The notes: a model not told the origin generated them from the letters alone. A stretch of DNA of 64,000 bases from an uncultured Lachnoclostridium sp. (GCA_948330435.1 CAOJBY010000003.1:124001-188000); one strand, 5' to 3'; positions 34,139 through 43,266 are shown, numbered from the stretch's first letter. Numbers and translations are program-made.

Positions 34139-36334
34139 ATGGTACAGAACAAGAAAAAAATATCCCTCTGGCTTGTCCTGACGGGAGCGTTTTTGAGTGC
34201 CTATGCCGGATATCTCTTAAACGGGGCCTGGGAGCCGGGAATCGAAGTGAACGACTTTTTGGATTCCCTTAACCGTGTGTGTGCCAGGCCATTTGCAGAT
34301 TATTATAACGAAACAACCATAAAAGCGATAGTAATGGCTCTGGCGGCCTATGCTGTCGCTCTTTTGATGTATGTGACAAGTCAGCGGAACTTCATGCCGG
34401 GCAGGGAGTTTGGAACGGCAAGGTTTGAATCGCCCAAAATGGCTAACCGGATATTGGCGGACAAGGATGAAAGCTTCAACCGCATTTTAAGCCAGAACGT
34501 GAAGATGTCGCTGGACTTCCGCAGGCTTAAGCTCAACGGGAACATCCTGATCTGCGGCGGCTCCGGAGCAGGCAAGACCTTTTACGAGGTAAAGCCCAAT
34601 CTGATGCAGATGCCCCGGAGCTGTTCCTTTATCTGTACCGATCCCAAGGGAGAAATCTTAAGAAGCTGCGGGGAGATGCTGAAAAGCAACGGGTACAACG
34701 TAAAGGTAATAAACCTCCTGGAAATGGAGAAGTCGGACTGCTACAACCCCTTTTCCTATATCCGGGAGGAAACGGACGTGATAAAGCTGATTACGAATCT
34801 GATTAGCAATACCACGCCAAAGGGTGCCACACCCTCCGATCCGTTCTGGGAAAAGGCGGAGGGGCTGTTCCTGCAGGCAATCTTTTATTATGTGTGGCTG
34901 GAAGAACCGCCCGGCAGGAGAAACTTTGAGATGGTGTTGCAGCTTCTTTCCGAAGCGGAGGTAAAGGAACAGAACAAGCCCTCACAGTTGGATGTACGCA
35001 TGAAATTCCTGGAGGAAACCTCACAGCTAGGCTCCGCCCATCCCGCCATAAAGCAGTATAACAAATGTATGCGTGGGGCGGGGGACACGGTGCGATCCAT
35101 CATCATCAGTGCCAATTCCCGGCTTGCCTTTCTGGAAAATAAGCAGGTGCTCCGGCTTCTGTCAAGGGATGACCTGGCCCTGGCGGAGCTTGGGATCGGC
35201 GTAAACGGGGACGGGGAGACAAAAACGGCCCTGTTCTGCGTGATACCGGATTCCGACAAGTCCTACAATTTCATCATCGGAATGCTTTACACCCAGATCT
35301 TTCAGGAGCTTTACTATCAGGCGGACTTTAACTGCGGCGGCAGGCTCCCCATCCATGTGACCTTTCTGCTTGATGAGTTCGCAAACGTGGCGTTGCCGGA
35401 TGATTACTGCTCCCTCCTGTCCACCATGCGGTCCAGGGAGATTTCCAGTATCATCATAATCCAGAATTTTGCCCAGCTAAAGGCACTTTTTAAGGATACG
35501 TGGGAAACCATCCCCGGTAACTGCGACACGTTCATTTACCTTGGGGGCAACGAACAGAGCACCCACAAGTACGTCTCGGAGCTTCTGGGAAAAGGCACCA
35601 TTGACAAGAAATCAAGCGGAGAGACGAAAGGCAGGCAGGGAAGCTCATCACGAAATTACGATGTCCTTGGCCGGGAACTGTTCACGCCGGACGAGGTAAG
35701 GAAGCTGGACAATAAGAAATGCATCCTTTTTATCCGTGGCCTGGATCCCATTATGGACAACAAGTTTATACCCTTTGGTCATCCGGCCTTTGACCAGACC
35801 GCAGACGGAAAGGGAAAGCCCTACGAGCATACCCCGGGGAGCAGGGCAGGAAAGGGTGGGCGGTCTTACCAGATCTTAACGTCGAAAGCCCTGGCCTACT
35901 ATGAGGGGCTTAAGGAGAAAGGGGAAAATGTATACATTGATTCCATAAGCTATGAGGATTTCGAGCTGCTCACGGACATTGGCATGAGGAAACGCTTTCT
36001 GAATCTGGACGAGCAGGAGCAGATAAGCCGGATTCACGGAGAATTGGACAATGAGCTTATGTACGCCCAGGAAGAGGAATGGGAGCATGAACCAGGCCAA
36101 ACGGATACGCAAGAATATGTGGAAAGGAAACGAAAGCCGAATGGCGAGGATACCCTTATGAACCGTATGGCCCAGTGGAGGTATTCCAAAGAGCAGAAAG
36201 AAGAGCTTCACAAAATGATCGCCCTTGGTATGTCTGCAAAAACCATTCTAGCCGTATTCTATCCGGAAACGGATGTGAGGAAAATGAGGGAAATCAGAAA
36301 GACGTTCCAGGCCGTGCGGCATTCGGAAAGCTAG
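34139..36334 (+). CDS. VirD4/TraG-type coupling ATPase
   Basis: 731 residues. Two N-terminal membrane helices (about 10-30 and 60-80), Walker A GGSGAGKTF (about 138-146) and Walker B FLLDEFANV (about 409-417) mark a type IV coupling protein, which brings the relaxase-DNA complex to the channel. The C-terminus is a charged tail with a helical end (RMAQWRYSKEQKEELHKMI). The stop codon overlaps an 11-bp hairpin (36333-36365). Confidence 0.92.
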   Translation: MVQNKKKISLWLVLTGAFLSAYAGYLLNGAWEPGIEVNDFLDSLNRVCARPFADYYNETTIKAIVMALAAYAVALLMYVTSQRNFMPGREFGTARFESPKMANRILADKDESFNRILSQNVKMSLDFRRLKLNGNILICGGSGAGKTFYEVKPNLMQMPRSCSFICTDPKGEILRSCGEMLKSNGYNVKVINLLEMEKSDCYNPFSYIREETDVIKLITNLISNTTPKGATPSDPFWEKAEGLFLQAIFYYVWLEEPPGRRNFEMVLQLLSEAEVKEQNKPSQLDVRMKFLEETSQLGSAHPAIKQYNKCMRGAGDTVRSIIISANSRLAFLENKQVLRLLSRDDLALAELGIGVNGDGETKTALFCVIPDSDKSYNFIIGMLYTQIFQELYYQADFNCGGRLPIHVTFLLDEFANVALPDDYCSLLSTMRSREISSIIIIQNFAQLKALFKDTWETIPGNCDTFIYLGGNEQSTHKYVSELLGKGTIDKKSSGETKGRQGSSSRNYDVLGRELFTPDEVRKLDNKKCILFIRGLDPIMDNKFIPFGHPAFDQTADGKGKPYEHTPGSRAGKGGRSYQILTSKALAYYEGLKEKGENVYIDSISYEDFELLTDIGMRKRFLNLDEQEQISRIHGELDNELMYAQEEEWEHEPGQTDTQEYVERKRKPNGEDTLMNRMAQWRYSKEQKEELHKMIALGMSAKTILAVFYPETDVRKMREIRKTFQAVRHSES

Positions 36335-36365
36335 TACAACATTGCACAAATAATAATGTTGTACT
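36333..36365 (+). terminator. Perfect 11-bp hairpin after the virD4-like gene
   Basis: AGTACAACATT / AATGTTGTACT with an 11-nt loop. There is no T run, so it is more likely an mRNA stability or processing site than a terminator. A second hairpin (about 36480-36510, GTGGCCGGGG / CCCGGCCAC) follows. The 205-nt gap holds no further gene. Confidence 0.45.
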
Positions 36366-36539
36366 AAGAAACGGCCTGTTAGCAGAAAGGGGGGTGGTCA
36401 GGGCAGTAACGCATCGGGGAAAGCCCGATTGACAATCGTTTTCGGGAGAAGTCCCGTTTTCATAGAGAGCAGGAAAGGCGTGGCCGGGGATTCTAAGGTT
36501 CCCGGCCACAAAATCAGATTGGAAAAGGAGATTATCAGG

Positions 36540-36896
36540 ATGCAAAAGAACAGGATTGCAACAGGGAAACAGGCAGGGAGGAACGGACTGGCAAAGGTGA
36601 AAAAAGCCGTGGCGACACTCATCGGTGCGGCATATTTGGCGGCGGGCACAGTGTCACTGACCGTATGTGCATCAGGCGGAGCCAATGCCATCACACAGCC
36701 ACTTGAGAATTTAAAAACCCTTGTGATTTCGGTGATCGGTGCGGTGGGGGTTATCATTCTTGCTAAAAACGTCATGGAGTTTGCACAGGCTTATCAACAG
36801 CAGGATTCCTCCACCATGAACTCGGCACTCAAGGGAATTGTGGCAGGGATTATGATGGCAGGCATTTCCACGGTTCTCTCATTCCTTGGCTTTTAA
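36540..36896 (+). CDS. Maff2 family small membrane protein
   Basis: 118 residues with two hydrophobic helices (LIGAAYLAAGTVSLTV and LVISVIGAVGVIILAKNVMEF plus IVAGIMMAGISTVLSFLGF). The pattern is typical of Maff2 proteins found just before the VirB6-like gene in clostridial elements. They are probably small channel components comparable to VirB2 pilin-like subunits, by position. AAAGGAG lies 9-15 nt before ATG 36540; longer upstream frames lack a ribosome site. Confidence 0.8.
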   Translation: MQKNRIATGKQAGRNGLAKVKKAVATLIGAAYLAAGTVSLTVCASGGANAITQPLENLKTLVISVIGAVGVIILAKNVMEFAQAYQQQDSSTMNSALKGIVAGIMMAGISTVLSFLGF

Positions 36897-36943
36897 GGGG
36901 GAATATCAAAAAACACATTTAAAAAGAAAAGAGGTGAGATGAT

Positions 36944-37789
36944 GTGGATATTTTCAAGCTGGGGGATAAGATACTGGAGCTTCTGGAAATGGTATTCGGT
37001 TTCTGGAACAACCAGGTAAACCTCGTGTTCGCCCTGCTGGGACAGTCCCCGGTCAGCTTCAAGGGCGGCGGCCCCTGGGCATTGGTGGAGGGCGTGGAGC
37101 CTGTATTCGTTGCCGTGGGTTCCTCCCTTGTGGTGCTGTTTTTCGTGATCGGCTTCTGCTCGGAGAGCGTGGATGTCCGTGAGGAAATGCGGTTCGAGGT
37201 GATCCTGCGTATGCTTATCCGGCTCGGACTTGCGGAATGGCTCGTGGCAAACAACGTGACCATTATGAAAGCGTTCTTTCAGACCATTGGGAACCTGGTG
37301 AATACGCTGTCGGCAGGTAGTTATACCACCCTTTCCATTGACGGTACACAGGCGGAGATTATCCGGAACTTAGGATTCGGCGAGGGACTGATTATGCTGA
37401 TACTGGCGGCACTCTTAAGCGTTATTGTCATTATCTGCGGCTTTTTCATGATCTACACGGTATACTTCCGTTTTTTAAAGATCATGGTCATCGTACCCAT
37501 GGGTTCCATAGCCTTGTCAACCCTGGCAGGCAACCGGAACGTGGCGAACACGGCAAGCACTTATGCGAAGTATTTCTTATCCGTCGTGTTTGAAGCAGTC
37601 ACCATGGCACTGGCGATCATGCTGTGCAATGCCTTTATCAGTGCGGGGCTTCCCTCCTTTACCGGAAGCTACTCCGACTGGGCACAGTCGCTGATCTATT
37701 TGTGTGAAATGACCTTTACCATAGCCCTTACGGTTGGCAGCGTGAAAGGGGCACAGTCGCTTACAAGTAAAGCATTGGGATTATCTTAA
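36944..37789 (+). CDS. VirB6/TrbL-like polytopic membrane protein
   Basis: 281 residues with five or more membrane helices (AVGSSLVVLFFVIGF, LIMLILAALLSVIVIICGFFMIY, FLKIMVIVPMGSIAL, VVFEAVTMALAIMLC, MTFTIALTVGSV). It is likely the inner-membrane core of the transfer channel. GTG 36944 is preceded by AAGAGGTGA; no ATG is in frame nearby. Order Maff2, VirB6-like, hairpins, DUF4313, PrgI, VirB4 is the usual one. Confidence 0.85.
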   Translation: MDIFKLGDKILELLEMVFGFWNNQVNLVFALLGQSPVSFKGGGPWALVEGVEPVFVAVGSSLVVLFFVIGFCSESVDVREEMRFEVILRMLIRLGLAEWLVANNVTIMKAFFQTIGNLVNTLSAGSYTTLSIDGTQAEIIRNLGFGEGLIMLILAALLSVIVIICGFFMIYTVYFRFLKIMVIVPMGSIALSTLAGNRNVANTASTYAKYFLSVVFEAVTMALAIMLCNAFISAGLPSFTGSYSDWAQSLIYLCEMTFTIALTVGSVKGAQSLTSKALGLS

Positions 37790-37796
37790 GAAACAA

Positions 37797-37900
37797 TAAT
37801 ATCCCTCAAAGTGCACAGATCGATTTACAGACGCATCTTTTGCAGCTGGAAATTGATCTAAGCTAAGGTGTACTGTGAGGGATATTACGGAACTGGAATA
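37797..37900 (+). promoter_or_regulatory. Large covarying hairpin element, type 1 (copy b)
   Basis: Outer stem TAATATCCCTCA (37797-37808) / TGAGGGATATTA (37876-37887). Inner stem AGATCGATTT (37817-37826) / AAATTGATCT (37850-37859). The conserved unpaired parts TGCACAGA, GCATCTTTT and AAGGTGTACTG, and the tail ACGGAACTGGAATA, agree with copy a at 4607. Confidence 0.7.
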
Positions 37901-38063
37901 GTCCAGCTAAGAAATGTCAAGTGTTTTTGAATAAATTTCTGCTGGACGGCAAAGTTGCAAAGACGCACGAGAGGAACTTTTATGAGTGCCCTTTCGAATA
38001 AAAGTTTCTCTCATTACAGGTGTGTCGAAGCAACTTTGCACTTTAGTACCGTTGCGTAGCAAC
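37901..38063 (+). promoter_or_regulatory. Large covarying hairpin element, type 2 (copy b)
   Basis: Starts directly after the type 1 copy. GTCCAGC (37901-37907) / GCTGGAC (37941-37947). GCAAAGTTGC (37949-37958) / GCAACTTTGC (38030-38039), where copy a has GTAAAGTCAC / GTGACTTTAC, so both sides changed together. The final hairpin GTTGC-GTA-GCAAC (38051-38063) precedes AGGAGG by 7 nt. Confidence 0.75.
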
Positions 38064-38084
38064 TAGAAATAGGAGGAAATGTGT

Positions 38085-39182
38085 ATGGAAATAAGACCAT
38101 TGACAAAAACAGAACGGAAATACACGTACACACCGAGTATGCAGATTCAGGGGCAGACAGGATGTATCGGACATTTGAGAGGTGACTTTGGCGGAAACGG
38201 CAAAGGGTTTTTTACTTCGTGGGAGGATCACAGGGAACGGTTGAAAACCGATGAATTTCAGACAGAAATTGATGAGGTCATCAATGCCCTGCGTTCGGAT
38301 GCATACGGGCTGTTGAAAAACCGATCCGCCATGAGCGAGTACGCTGCACAGTATCCGGAAAGCTCATTTGAGGGGAACTTCTACAGGGAGTACGGCTTTC
38401 GGGCCGAGACGGAAAAGCACGCTTTTCTTATTCGGTGCAATACCTCAATCGGAGATTACAATTTTTACTGTTACTGCTATGTAAAGGAGTATCTGGACAG
38501 GCATATCGAAAAAGCACAGGAAGGCATCCGTTTTATTGACAGCCGTTACAAGGAATTGTTCCGTGTTGCGGATGGGGAGAAAGTCATAATCACAGACGCA
38601 GACGGAAAAAAATCAGAGTATGCCTGCTCCTATATTGACGAGCACCATACGGAGATCGGAAGAAACCTGTTCCACATCTGCGAGTTTGCGGAGCTTTTGG
38701 AACGGTGCAATTCCACTTGTGAGCCGGTAAAAGCGGAGCCGGAAGCAAAACAGTCGGAGGAAAGAGGGGATGAGAAAGAAGATACAGGAGCATTGGAGCT
38801 AAAACTTCATTCAGGAGCGACGGAGCAGGTGACGCTCTTTGTCAGCACCTATGCGAATAACAAAAGCCTTTTTGTGGGAATGACCACCATGGAGGACGGC
38901 GTTCCGGAGCCATACTGTGACGTGACCGTGAACCTCCTTGAGACGCTTCCGCCCTACTGTGCATTTGTGGATACCAACAACATGCCGGAGTTGGAGGACT
39001 TCCTCGTGAAAAACGGGCTTGCGGAATACACCGGCCTGGAGCAGAGAAGCGGCTATTGCACGTATCCCCTTTATCGGTTTGACACGGAGAGGATGCGTGA
39101 GCTTTGTGGGGATGGCATACTGGATTATGAACAGCAGAACAGCTTAAGGAAAGAGCCGGAAAAGAGGGAAATGAGAAGATAG
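38085..39182 (+). CDS. Conjugative-element protein with C-terminal DUF4313-like domain
   Basis: 365 residues. The C-terminal part (LFVSTYANNKSLFVGM..., VNLLETLPPYCAFVDTNNMPELEDFLVKNGLAEYTG...SGYCTYPLYRFD) matches DUF4313 from memory. The N-terminal 220 residues (MEIRPLTKTERKYTYTPSMQIQGQTGCIGHLRGDFGGNGKGFFTSWEDH) are a separate element-specific domain. Cytosolic, no membrane helix. ATG 38085 lies 8 nt after AGGAGG; ATG 38079 is too close to it. The preceding tandem hairpins (37797-38063) form its leader. Function unknown; DUF4313 is common beside anti-restriction proteins. Confidence 0.65.
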   Translation: MEIRPLTKTERKYTYTPSMQIQGQTGCIGHLRGDFGGNGKGFFTSWEDHRERLKTDEFQTEIDEVINALRSDAYGLLKNRSAMSEYAAQYPESSFEGNFYREYGFRAETEKHAFLIRCNTSIGDYNFYCYCYVKEYLDRHIEKAQEGIRFIDSRYKELFRVADGEKVIITDADGKKSEYACSYIDEHHTEIGRNLFHICEFAELLERCNSTCEPVKAEPEAKQSEERGDEKEDTGALELKLHSGATEQVTLFVSTYANNKSLFVGMTTMEDGVPEPYCDVTVNLLETLPPYCAFVDTNNMPELEDFLVKNGLAEYTGLEQRSGYCTYPLYRFDTERMRELCGDGILDYEQQNSLRKEPEKREMRR

Positions 39183-39197
39183 GGGGCATGGGAAAAA

Positions 39198-39620
39198 TTG
39201 GTAATTGAAATCAACAAGGACATAGACCGTTACAAGGAATCCGTGGTGATGGGGCTGACGGCAAAACAGCTTCTTTTTTCCGTGGCATCCGTTGCGGCAG
39301 GGGGAGGAATCGTACTTCTTTTGTATTCCCATATCAGTCTGACGGCCAGTGTCTATGTGGCAATTCCCGTTGCCGCACCCATAGCGTTAGGCGGCTTCTA
39401 CTCCTTTAACGGTATGGGCTTTTACGAGTATATGGGGAGAAAGATGCGAATGATTTTTGCAAATCATCCCCTGGTCTATGTATCTACCGAGGGAGAGGAA
39501 ACCATCCGGGAAATCCGTATGGAAGAAGAAACAGTAAAAAATGGGAAGAAGAGTCCACAGGGGAAAAAGAGAAAGCGTAAGAAAATCAGCAAGAGAAAAG
39601 GAAAGGGGAAAGAGTTATGA
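39198..39620 (+). CDS. PrgI family membrane protein
   Basis: 140 residues with two close membrane helices (LLFSVASVAAGGGIVLLLY and SVYVAIPVAAPIALGGFYSF) after MVIEINKDIDRYKESVVMGLT, the PrgI pattern. A very basic C-terminus follows (Lys/Arg-rich, about 30 residues). PrgI-like proteins sit before VirB4 and act in the membrane complex, like VirB3. TTG 39198 is the only suitable start; the upstream ATG 39188 runs into a stop. Overlaps the next small gene by 4 nt. Confidence 0.8.
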   Translation: MVIEINKDIDRYKESVVMGLTAKQLLFSVASVAAGGGIVLLLYSHISLTASVYVAIPVAAPIALGGFYSFNGMGFYEYMGRKMRMIFANHPLVYVSTEGEETIREIRMEEETVKNGKKSPQGKKRKRKKISKRKGKGKEL

Positions 39621-39700
39621 AAAAGAGAGCAGGAAAAATGGCGGTTCTGATCGCAGTTATGGCGGTTATCGGTGTAGCTTTATACAGAGCAAGACGGTAA
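39617..39700 (+). CDS. Very small membrane protein, 27 aa
   Basis: ATG 39617 overlaps the prgI-like stop (ATGA). The product MKKRAGKMAVLIAVMAVIGV... is one membrane helix with basic ends. Too short for usual gene calling. The overlap and position between the PrgI and VirB4 genes suggest a coupled subunit of the transfer machinery. Nothing else can be said of its function. Confidence 0.5.
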   Translation: MKKRAGKMAVLIAVMAVIGVALYRARR

Positions 39701-39732
39701 TGCCCCAGACGGCATAGAAAGGAGGATAAGAT

Positions 39733-42120
39733 TTGGGCTTATTTTCAGATGGATTCAGGGAATTGAAAAAGGCGGGCGTGCCCCTTTACAAAACCCCGAA
39801 ATCCATACAGCATACCATTGAGATTATGAAAGTGGCGGAGAACGGCATTTTTGAAGTGGCAAGGAGCCGTTTCTCAAAATGCTACCGCTTTCAGGACATC
39901 AATTATACCACCACCAATGAAACGGAACAGATCGACATTTTTGAGAGGTACTGTAAGTTTCTGAATTCCCTGGATGTGAATTTCAAAATCACAATCAACA
40001 ATAAGAACAAGGACATGAAGCAGGTAAGAGACTGCGTGTTTCTACAGAAAAGGGATGATGGCTTTGATGCCTACCGCAGCATTTACAATGACATCATGGA
40101 GCAGAAGATCCATGAGGGCAGGCAGGGGATCGAGCAGGAGCGATACCTCACCATCACCATTGAACGGAAAAACTTTGAGGAAGCAAAGGCACAGTTCGCC
40201 ACCATGGAAGCGTCCGTCCATAAGGCGTTTGGAGAACTGGGGGCAGAGATTGTCCCCTTGTCTGGCAATGAAAGGCTTAAGGTCTTGTATGACTACTACC
40301 ACCTGGGAAATGAAAACGGCTTTGACTTTGATATCCGGGATGCAAAAAGGGTGGGAGCAGATTTCCGCAATGACCTGTGCAACGGCATGATGCAGTTTTA
40401 TCCGGATTATTTCAGGGATGAAAGGAAGTTCTGCCGTGCGTTGTTTATCAAAAAGTACCCATCCAGTCTTTCGGACCGCTTTTTAAATGAGATCACAAGC
40501 CTGCCGGTTCACTCCGTCACAAGCATTGACGTGGTGCCGATTCCCAAGGATTTGACAACCAAAATCCTGCAGAAAAAATACCTGGGGATAGAATCGGACA
40601 TTATCAGGCAGCAGCGTGTGAGAAATAAGAACAACGATTTTTCTTCTGAAATCTCTTACAACAAGCGGATAGAGAAAAAAGAGATCGAGGAAATCATGGA
40701 CGATGTACGGGAGAACGACCAGTGCCTTTACTATGTGTCCGTGACAATCATTCTCATGGCAGACACAAAGGAAGAGTTAGACAGCATGACGGAAACCGTG
40801 GAGACCATCGGCAAGCGTAACTCCGTCACCATCGAGGAACATTACCTGAAGCAGAGGGAGTCCCTGAATACGGCTCTGCCCATTGGGGTGAGACAGGTGG
40901 AAACCATGCGTACCATGCTGACACAGAGCCTTGCGGTGCTGATGCCTTTTAACGTGCAGGAATTGAACGACAGGCAGGGGTGCTATTACGGCATCAATCA
41001 GGTGTCCAAAAATATCAATATCGGGAACCGCAAAAAGCTGATCAACGGCAACGGGTTCGTGTTCGGGGTTCCCGGCTCCGGCAAATCCTTTTTCTGCAAA
41101 ATGGAAATGGGTAACGTCTTTCTCTCCGGCAGGGATGAAATCATCGTGATAGATCCCATGAACGAGTACTTTGACATTGCTAAGACCTACGGCGGTACGG
41201 TGGTCAATATGTCCACATACACGGATAACTATGTGAATCCCCTGGACATGGACGTATGGAGTCTGGACTTGAACGACAGCAAGGGCATGATCCGGGAAAA
41301 GGGAGAATTTGTGCTTGGTGTCTGCGAACAGTGCATGGGGGAAAACCTCAATTCAAGGCAGAAGTCCATCATTGACCGCTGCGTGCGTAAGCTCTACATC
41401 GGGATTGCCAAGAGCCGGGAGAAATATGTGCCGGTAATGTCCGACTTTTACGAAGTGCTGATGGGCCAGCCGGAGGAAGAAGCAAAGGACATCGCACTGT
41501 CCCTGGAGCTGTTCGTCAATGGTTCCCTGAATATCTTCAACCATCAGACGAATGTGGACGTGGACAGCCGCTTTACCGTATATGGAATCCGTGACCTTGG
41601 CACGGAGCTGTCCCCCATCACCATGCTTGTGATGATGGAGAGCATTCAGAACCGCATCATTGCCAACGGAAAGAGGGGGATCGCAACCTGGCTCTACATT
41701 GATGAATTTCATGTGCTGTTAAATTCGGAATATTCCGCAAGGTATCTGCAGCAGCTTTGGAAAAAGGTAAGAAAGCAGGGCGGCCTATGTACCGGAATTA
41801 CGCAGAACATCGTGGATCTGCTCCAAAATTACACGGCGACCACCATGCTTGCCAATTCCGAGTTTGTGGCCCTTTTGAAGCAGGCCAGTACCGACAGCTC
41901 CCGTATGGCGGAGGTAATCGGCGTGTCGGAAGCACAGCTGCGGTACGTGACCAACACTTCAAGCGGAATGGGGCTTATCAAGTGCGGCAATGTGGTGATA
42001 CCCTTTGACAATACCATTGAGAAAGGGACAGACCTCTATAACCTGTATAATACGAATATCCATGAGAAGATTGCGATGGAGAAAAGGTATGCATCAACCG
42101 AAATGCAGGAAAATGTCTGA
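39733..42120 (+). CDS. VirB4/TraE-type transfer ATPase
   Basis: 795 residues. Walker A GVPGSGKSFF at about 445, Walker B WLYIDEFHVL at about 653, and the following LQQLWKKVRKQGGLCTGITQNIVDLLQ arginine/Q-motif region are standard for VirB4. It powers assembly of the channel at the membrane. The start is TTG 39733 after GGAGGATAAG. The next gene is cargo, so the transfer operon is interrupted here. Confidence 0.92.
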   Translation: MGLFSDGFRELKKAGVPLYKTPKSIQHTIEIMKVAENGIFEVARSRFSKCYRFQDINYTTTNETEQIDIFERYCKFLNSLDVNFKITINNKNKDMKQVRDCVFLQKRDDGFDAYRSIYNDIMEQKIHEGRQGIEQERYLTITIERKNFEEAKAQFATMEASVHKAFGELGAEIVPLSGNERLKVLYDYYHLGNENGFDFDIRDAKRVGADFRNDLCNGMMQFYPDYFRDERKFCRALFIKKYPSSLSDRFLNEITSLPVHSVTSIDVVPIPKDLTTKILQKKYLGIESDIIRQQRVRNKNNDFSSEISYNKRIEKKEIEEIMDDVRENDQCLYYVSVTIILMADTKEELDSMTETVETIGKRNSVTIEEHYLKQRESLNTALPIGVRQVETMRTMLTQSLAVLMPFNVQELNDRQGCYYGINQVSKNINIGNRKKLINGNGFVFGVPGSGKSFFCKMEMGNVFLSGRDEIIVIDPMNEYFDIAKTYGGTVVNMSTYTDNYVNPLDMDVWSLDLNDSKGMIREKGEFVLGVCEQCMGENLNSRQKSIIDRCVRKLYIGIAKSREKYVPVMSDFYEVLMGQPEEEAKDIALSLELFVNGSLNIFNHQTNVDVDSRFTVYGIRDLGTELSPITMLVMMESIQNRIIANGKRGIATWLYIDEFHVLLNSEYSARYLQQLWKKVRKQGGLCTGITQNIVDLLQNYTATTMLANSEFVALLKQASTDSSRMAEVIGVSEAQLRYVTNTSSGMGLIKCGNVVIPFDNTIEKGTDLYNLYNTNIHEKIAMEKRYASTEMQENV

Positions 42121-42139
42121 TTTAGCAGAAAAAAATCGT

Positions 42140-42168
42140 TTGACAATCCGAAGAATGCATGATAAGTT
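42140..42168 (+). promoter_or_regulatory. Sigma-A-like promoter of the cargo gene
   Basis: TTGACA at 42140-42145, 17-nt spacer, extended -10 TG-A-TAAGTT at 42160-42168. It lies just after the VirB4 stop and would drive the structured leader and the gene at 42367 apart from the transfer operon. Confidence 0.55.
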
Positions 42169-42178
42169 ATAAGTAATG

Positions 42179-42340
42179 AAAAGCTTAAGTGCTTTTGCGG
42201 CGATAGAGAGGAGCTACCCGTCCCGACTTTGCGGGCAATAGAAATACAAAGGTCGTCTCTGCCTATGGAATTATCATAGGACTGCTCCCAGAATTGCAAT
42301 TCAAAAAGAAATGTGATGCCTGAGCCTAGTCGCTCAGGCA
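42179..42340 (+). promoter_or_regulatory. Structured leader with terminator, riboswitch- or attenuator-like
   Basis: Hairpin AAAAGC/GCTTTT (42179-42196). A closing stem GGAGC (42210-42214) / GCTCC (42284-42288) surrounds CCCG/CGGG (42222-42235) and CCTATG/CATAGG (42262-42280), forming a three-way junction. A terminator, TGCCTGAGC / GCTCAGGCA (42317-42340) with ATTTCTTT, lies directly before the ribosome site. No known riboswitch class was recognised. Confidence 0.5.
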
Positions 42341-42366
42341 ATTTCTTTACATGGGAGGACAAGGCA

Positions 42367-43203
42367 ATGCAGACACTCTTGCAAATTTTTCAGAGTACAA
42401 AGGAAGTGCTGTGTGAATATGATTATTACATTCACATTCAAAAGCGTATTCTTCATCTTACAAATTCGGAAATTAAGATACCGCATTTAATGGGGATGCA
42501 GTATCTTGGGAAACCGAATCTGTTTACAGGGGATTTTGGTGCATATGCCATAAAAAAACAGCGTATTACGATGCAGTCAGTCGAAAAACTGGTGCGGAAA
42601 TATTATAAAACAGTGGAAAAACAGCAGAGAATGTTGGAAATGATCCACAGAAAGTTAGATAATCTTGGAGAATTAGGGGAAATGTTTTCTTCTTATTCAA
42701 CGCTGTATTTATATGAGAAAGAACGGAATAAGGATTCAGAATTTCAGAGTGATTATCTCCTTGTCCATGAGAATGAAAAGAAAATCCTCCATTTGGGATT
42801 GGTTAAAGCGGAAAATGGAAAAGATCTTTACCATTGTAATTCCTTTATGACAACTTATCAGAACGATCGTGATAAGGATGCTTTTTTCCGAGAATTGACG
42901 CACAGATATGAGATTATTAAGATTGTAAGAGAAAGGAAATCTTCAAAGCATAAAGAAGTCATTTATCAAAGCTTGGAAGCGAAAGAAAGAGAAAAGTCTG
43001 GTATTCGAAAGATGTTTGATGCCGCCGACATACCGACAGATGAAAAGCTTATAAAAGCAGTTCTCCGTCTGAATAAAAAGTTTGGCATATATCATACATT
43101 GGATATGTTAAACGACAGAGAAACTTTGATTCAAAAATGCACGGATAAACGGGAAAAGGCTCTTGTACTGGATTTCCTTGCATTATGGGAGGAAAATCTC
43201 TAA
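42367..43203 (+). CDS. PBECR4-like nuclease-fold protein (putative toxin or transfer effector)
   Basis: 278 residues. The N-terminal 170 residues (YYIHIQKRILHLTNSEIKIPHLMGMQYL..., RKLDNLGELGEMFSSYSTLYLYEKE, ILHLGLV, YHCNSFMTTYQNDRDKDAFF) recall the PBECR4 group of Barnase/EndoU/ColicinE5/RelE-like domains carried by phages and elements. The C-terminus is helical. Low GC and its own promoter mark it as inserted between the VirB4 and NlpC/P60 genes. ATG 42367 follows GGGAGGA. Family assignment is from memory and moderate; a nuclease activity is inferred from the family. Confidence 0.55.
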   Translation: MQTLLQIFQSTKEVLCEYDYYIHIQKRILHLTNSEIKIPHLMGMQYLGKPNLFTGDFGAYAIKKQRITMQSVEKLVRKYYKTVEKQQRMLEMIHRKLDNLGELGEMFSSYSTLYLYEKERNKDSEFQSDYLLVHENEKKILHLGLVKAENGKDLYHCNSFMTTYQNDRDKDAFFRELTHRYEIIKIVRERKSSKHKEVIYQSLEAKEREKSGIRKMFDAADIPTDEKLIKAVLRLNKKFGIYHTLDMLNDRETLIQKCTDKREKALVLDFLALWEENL

Positions 43204-43266
43204 CAAAACAAATTTGATTTTCAAAGAAAAGAGACAAGCACTACAATAAAATAAGGACAACTATAA

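Noticed and set aside
42179..42340. Leader as a T-box, SAM, glycine or guanidine riboswitch
   Set aside because: The hallmark sequences of those classes are not present; called only a structured leader.
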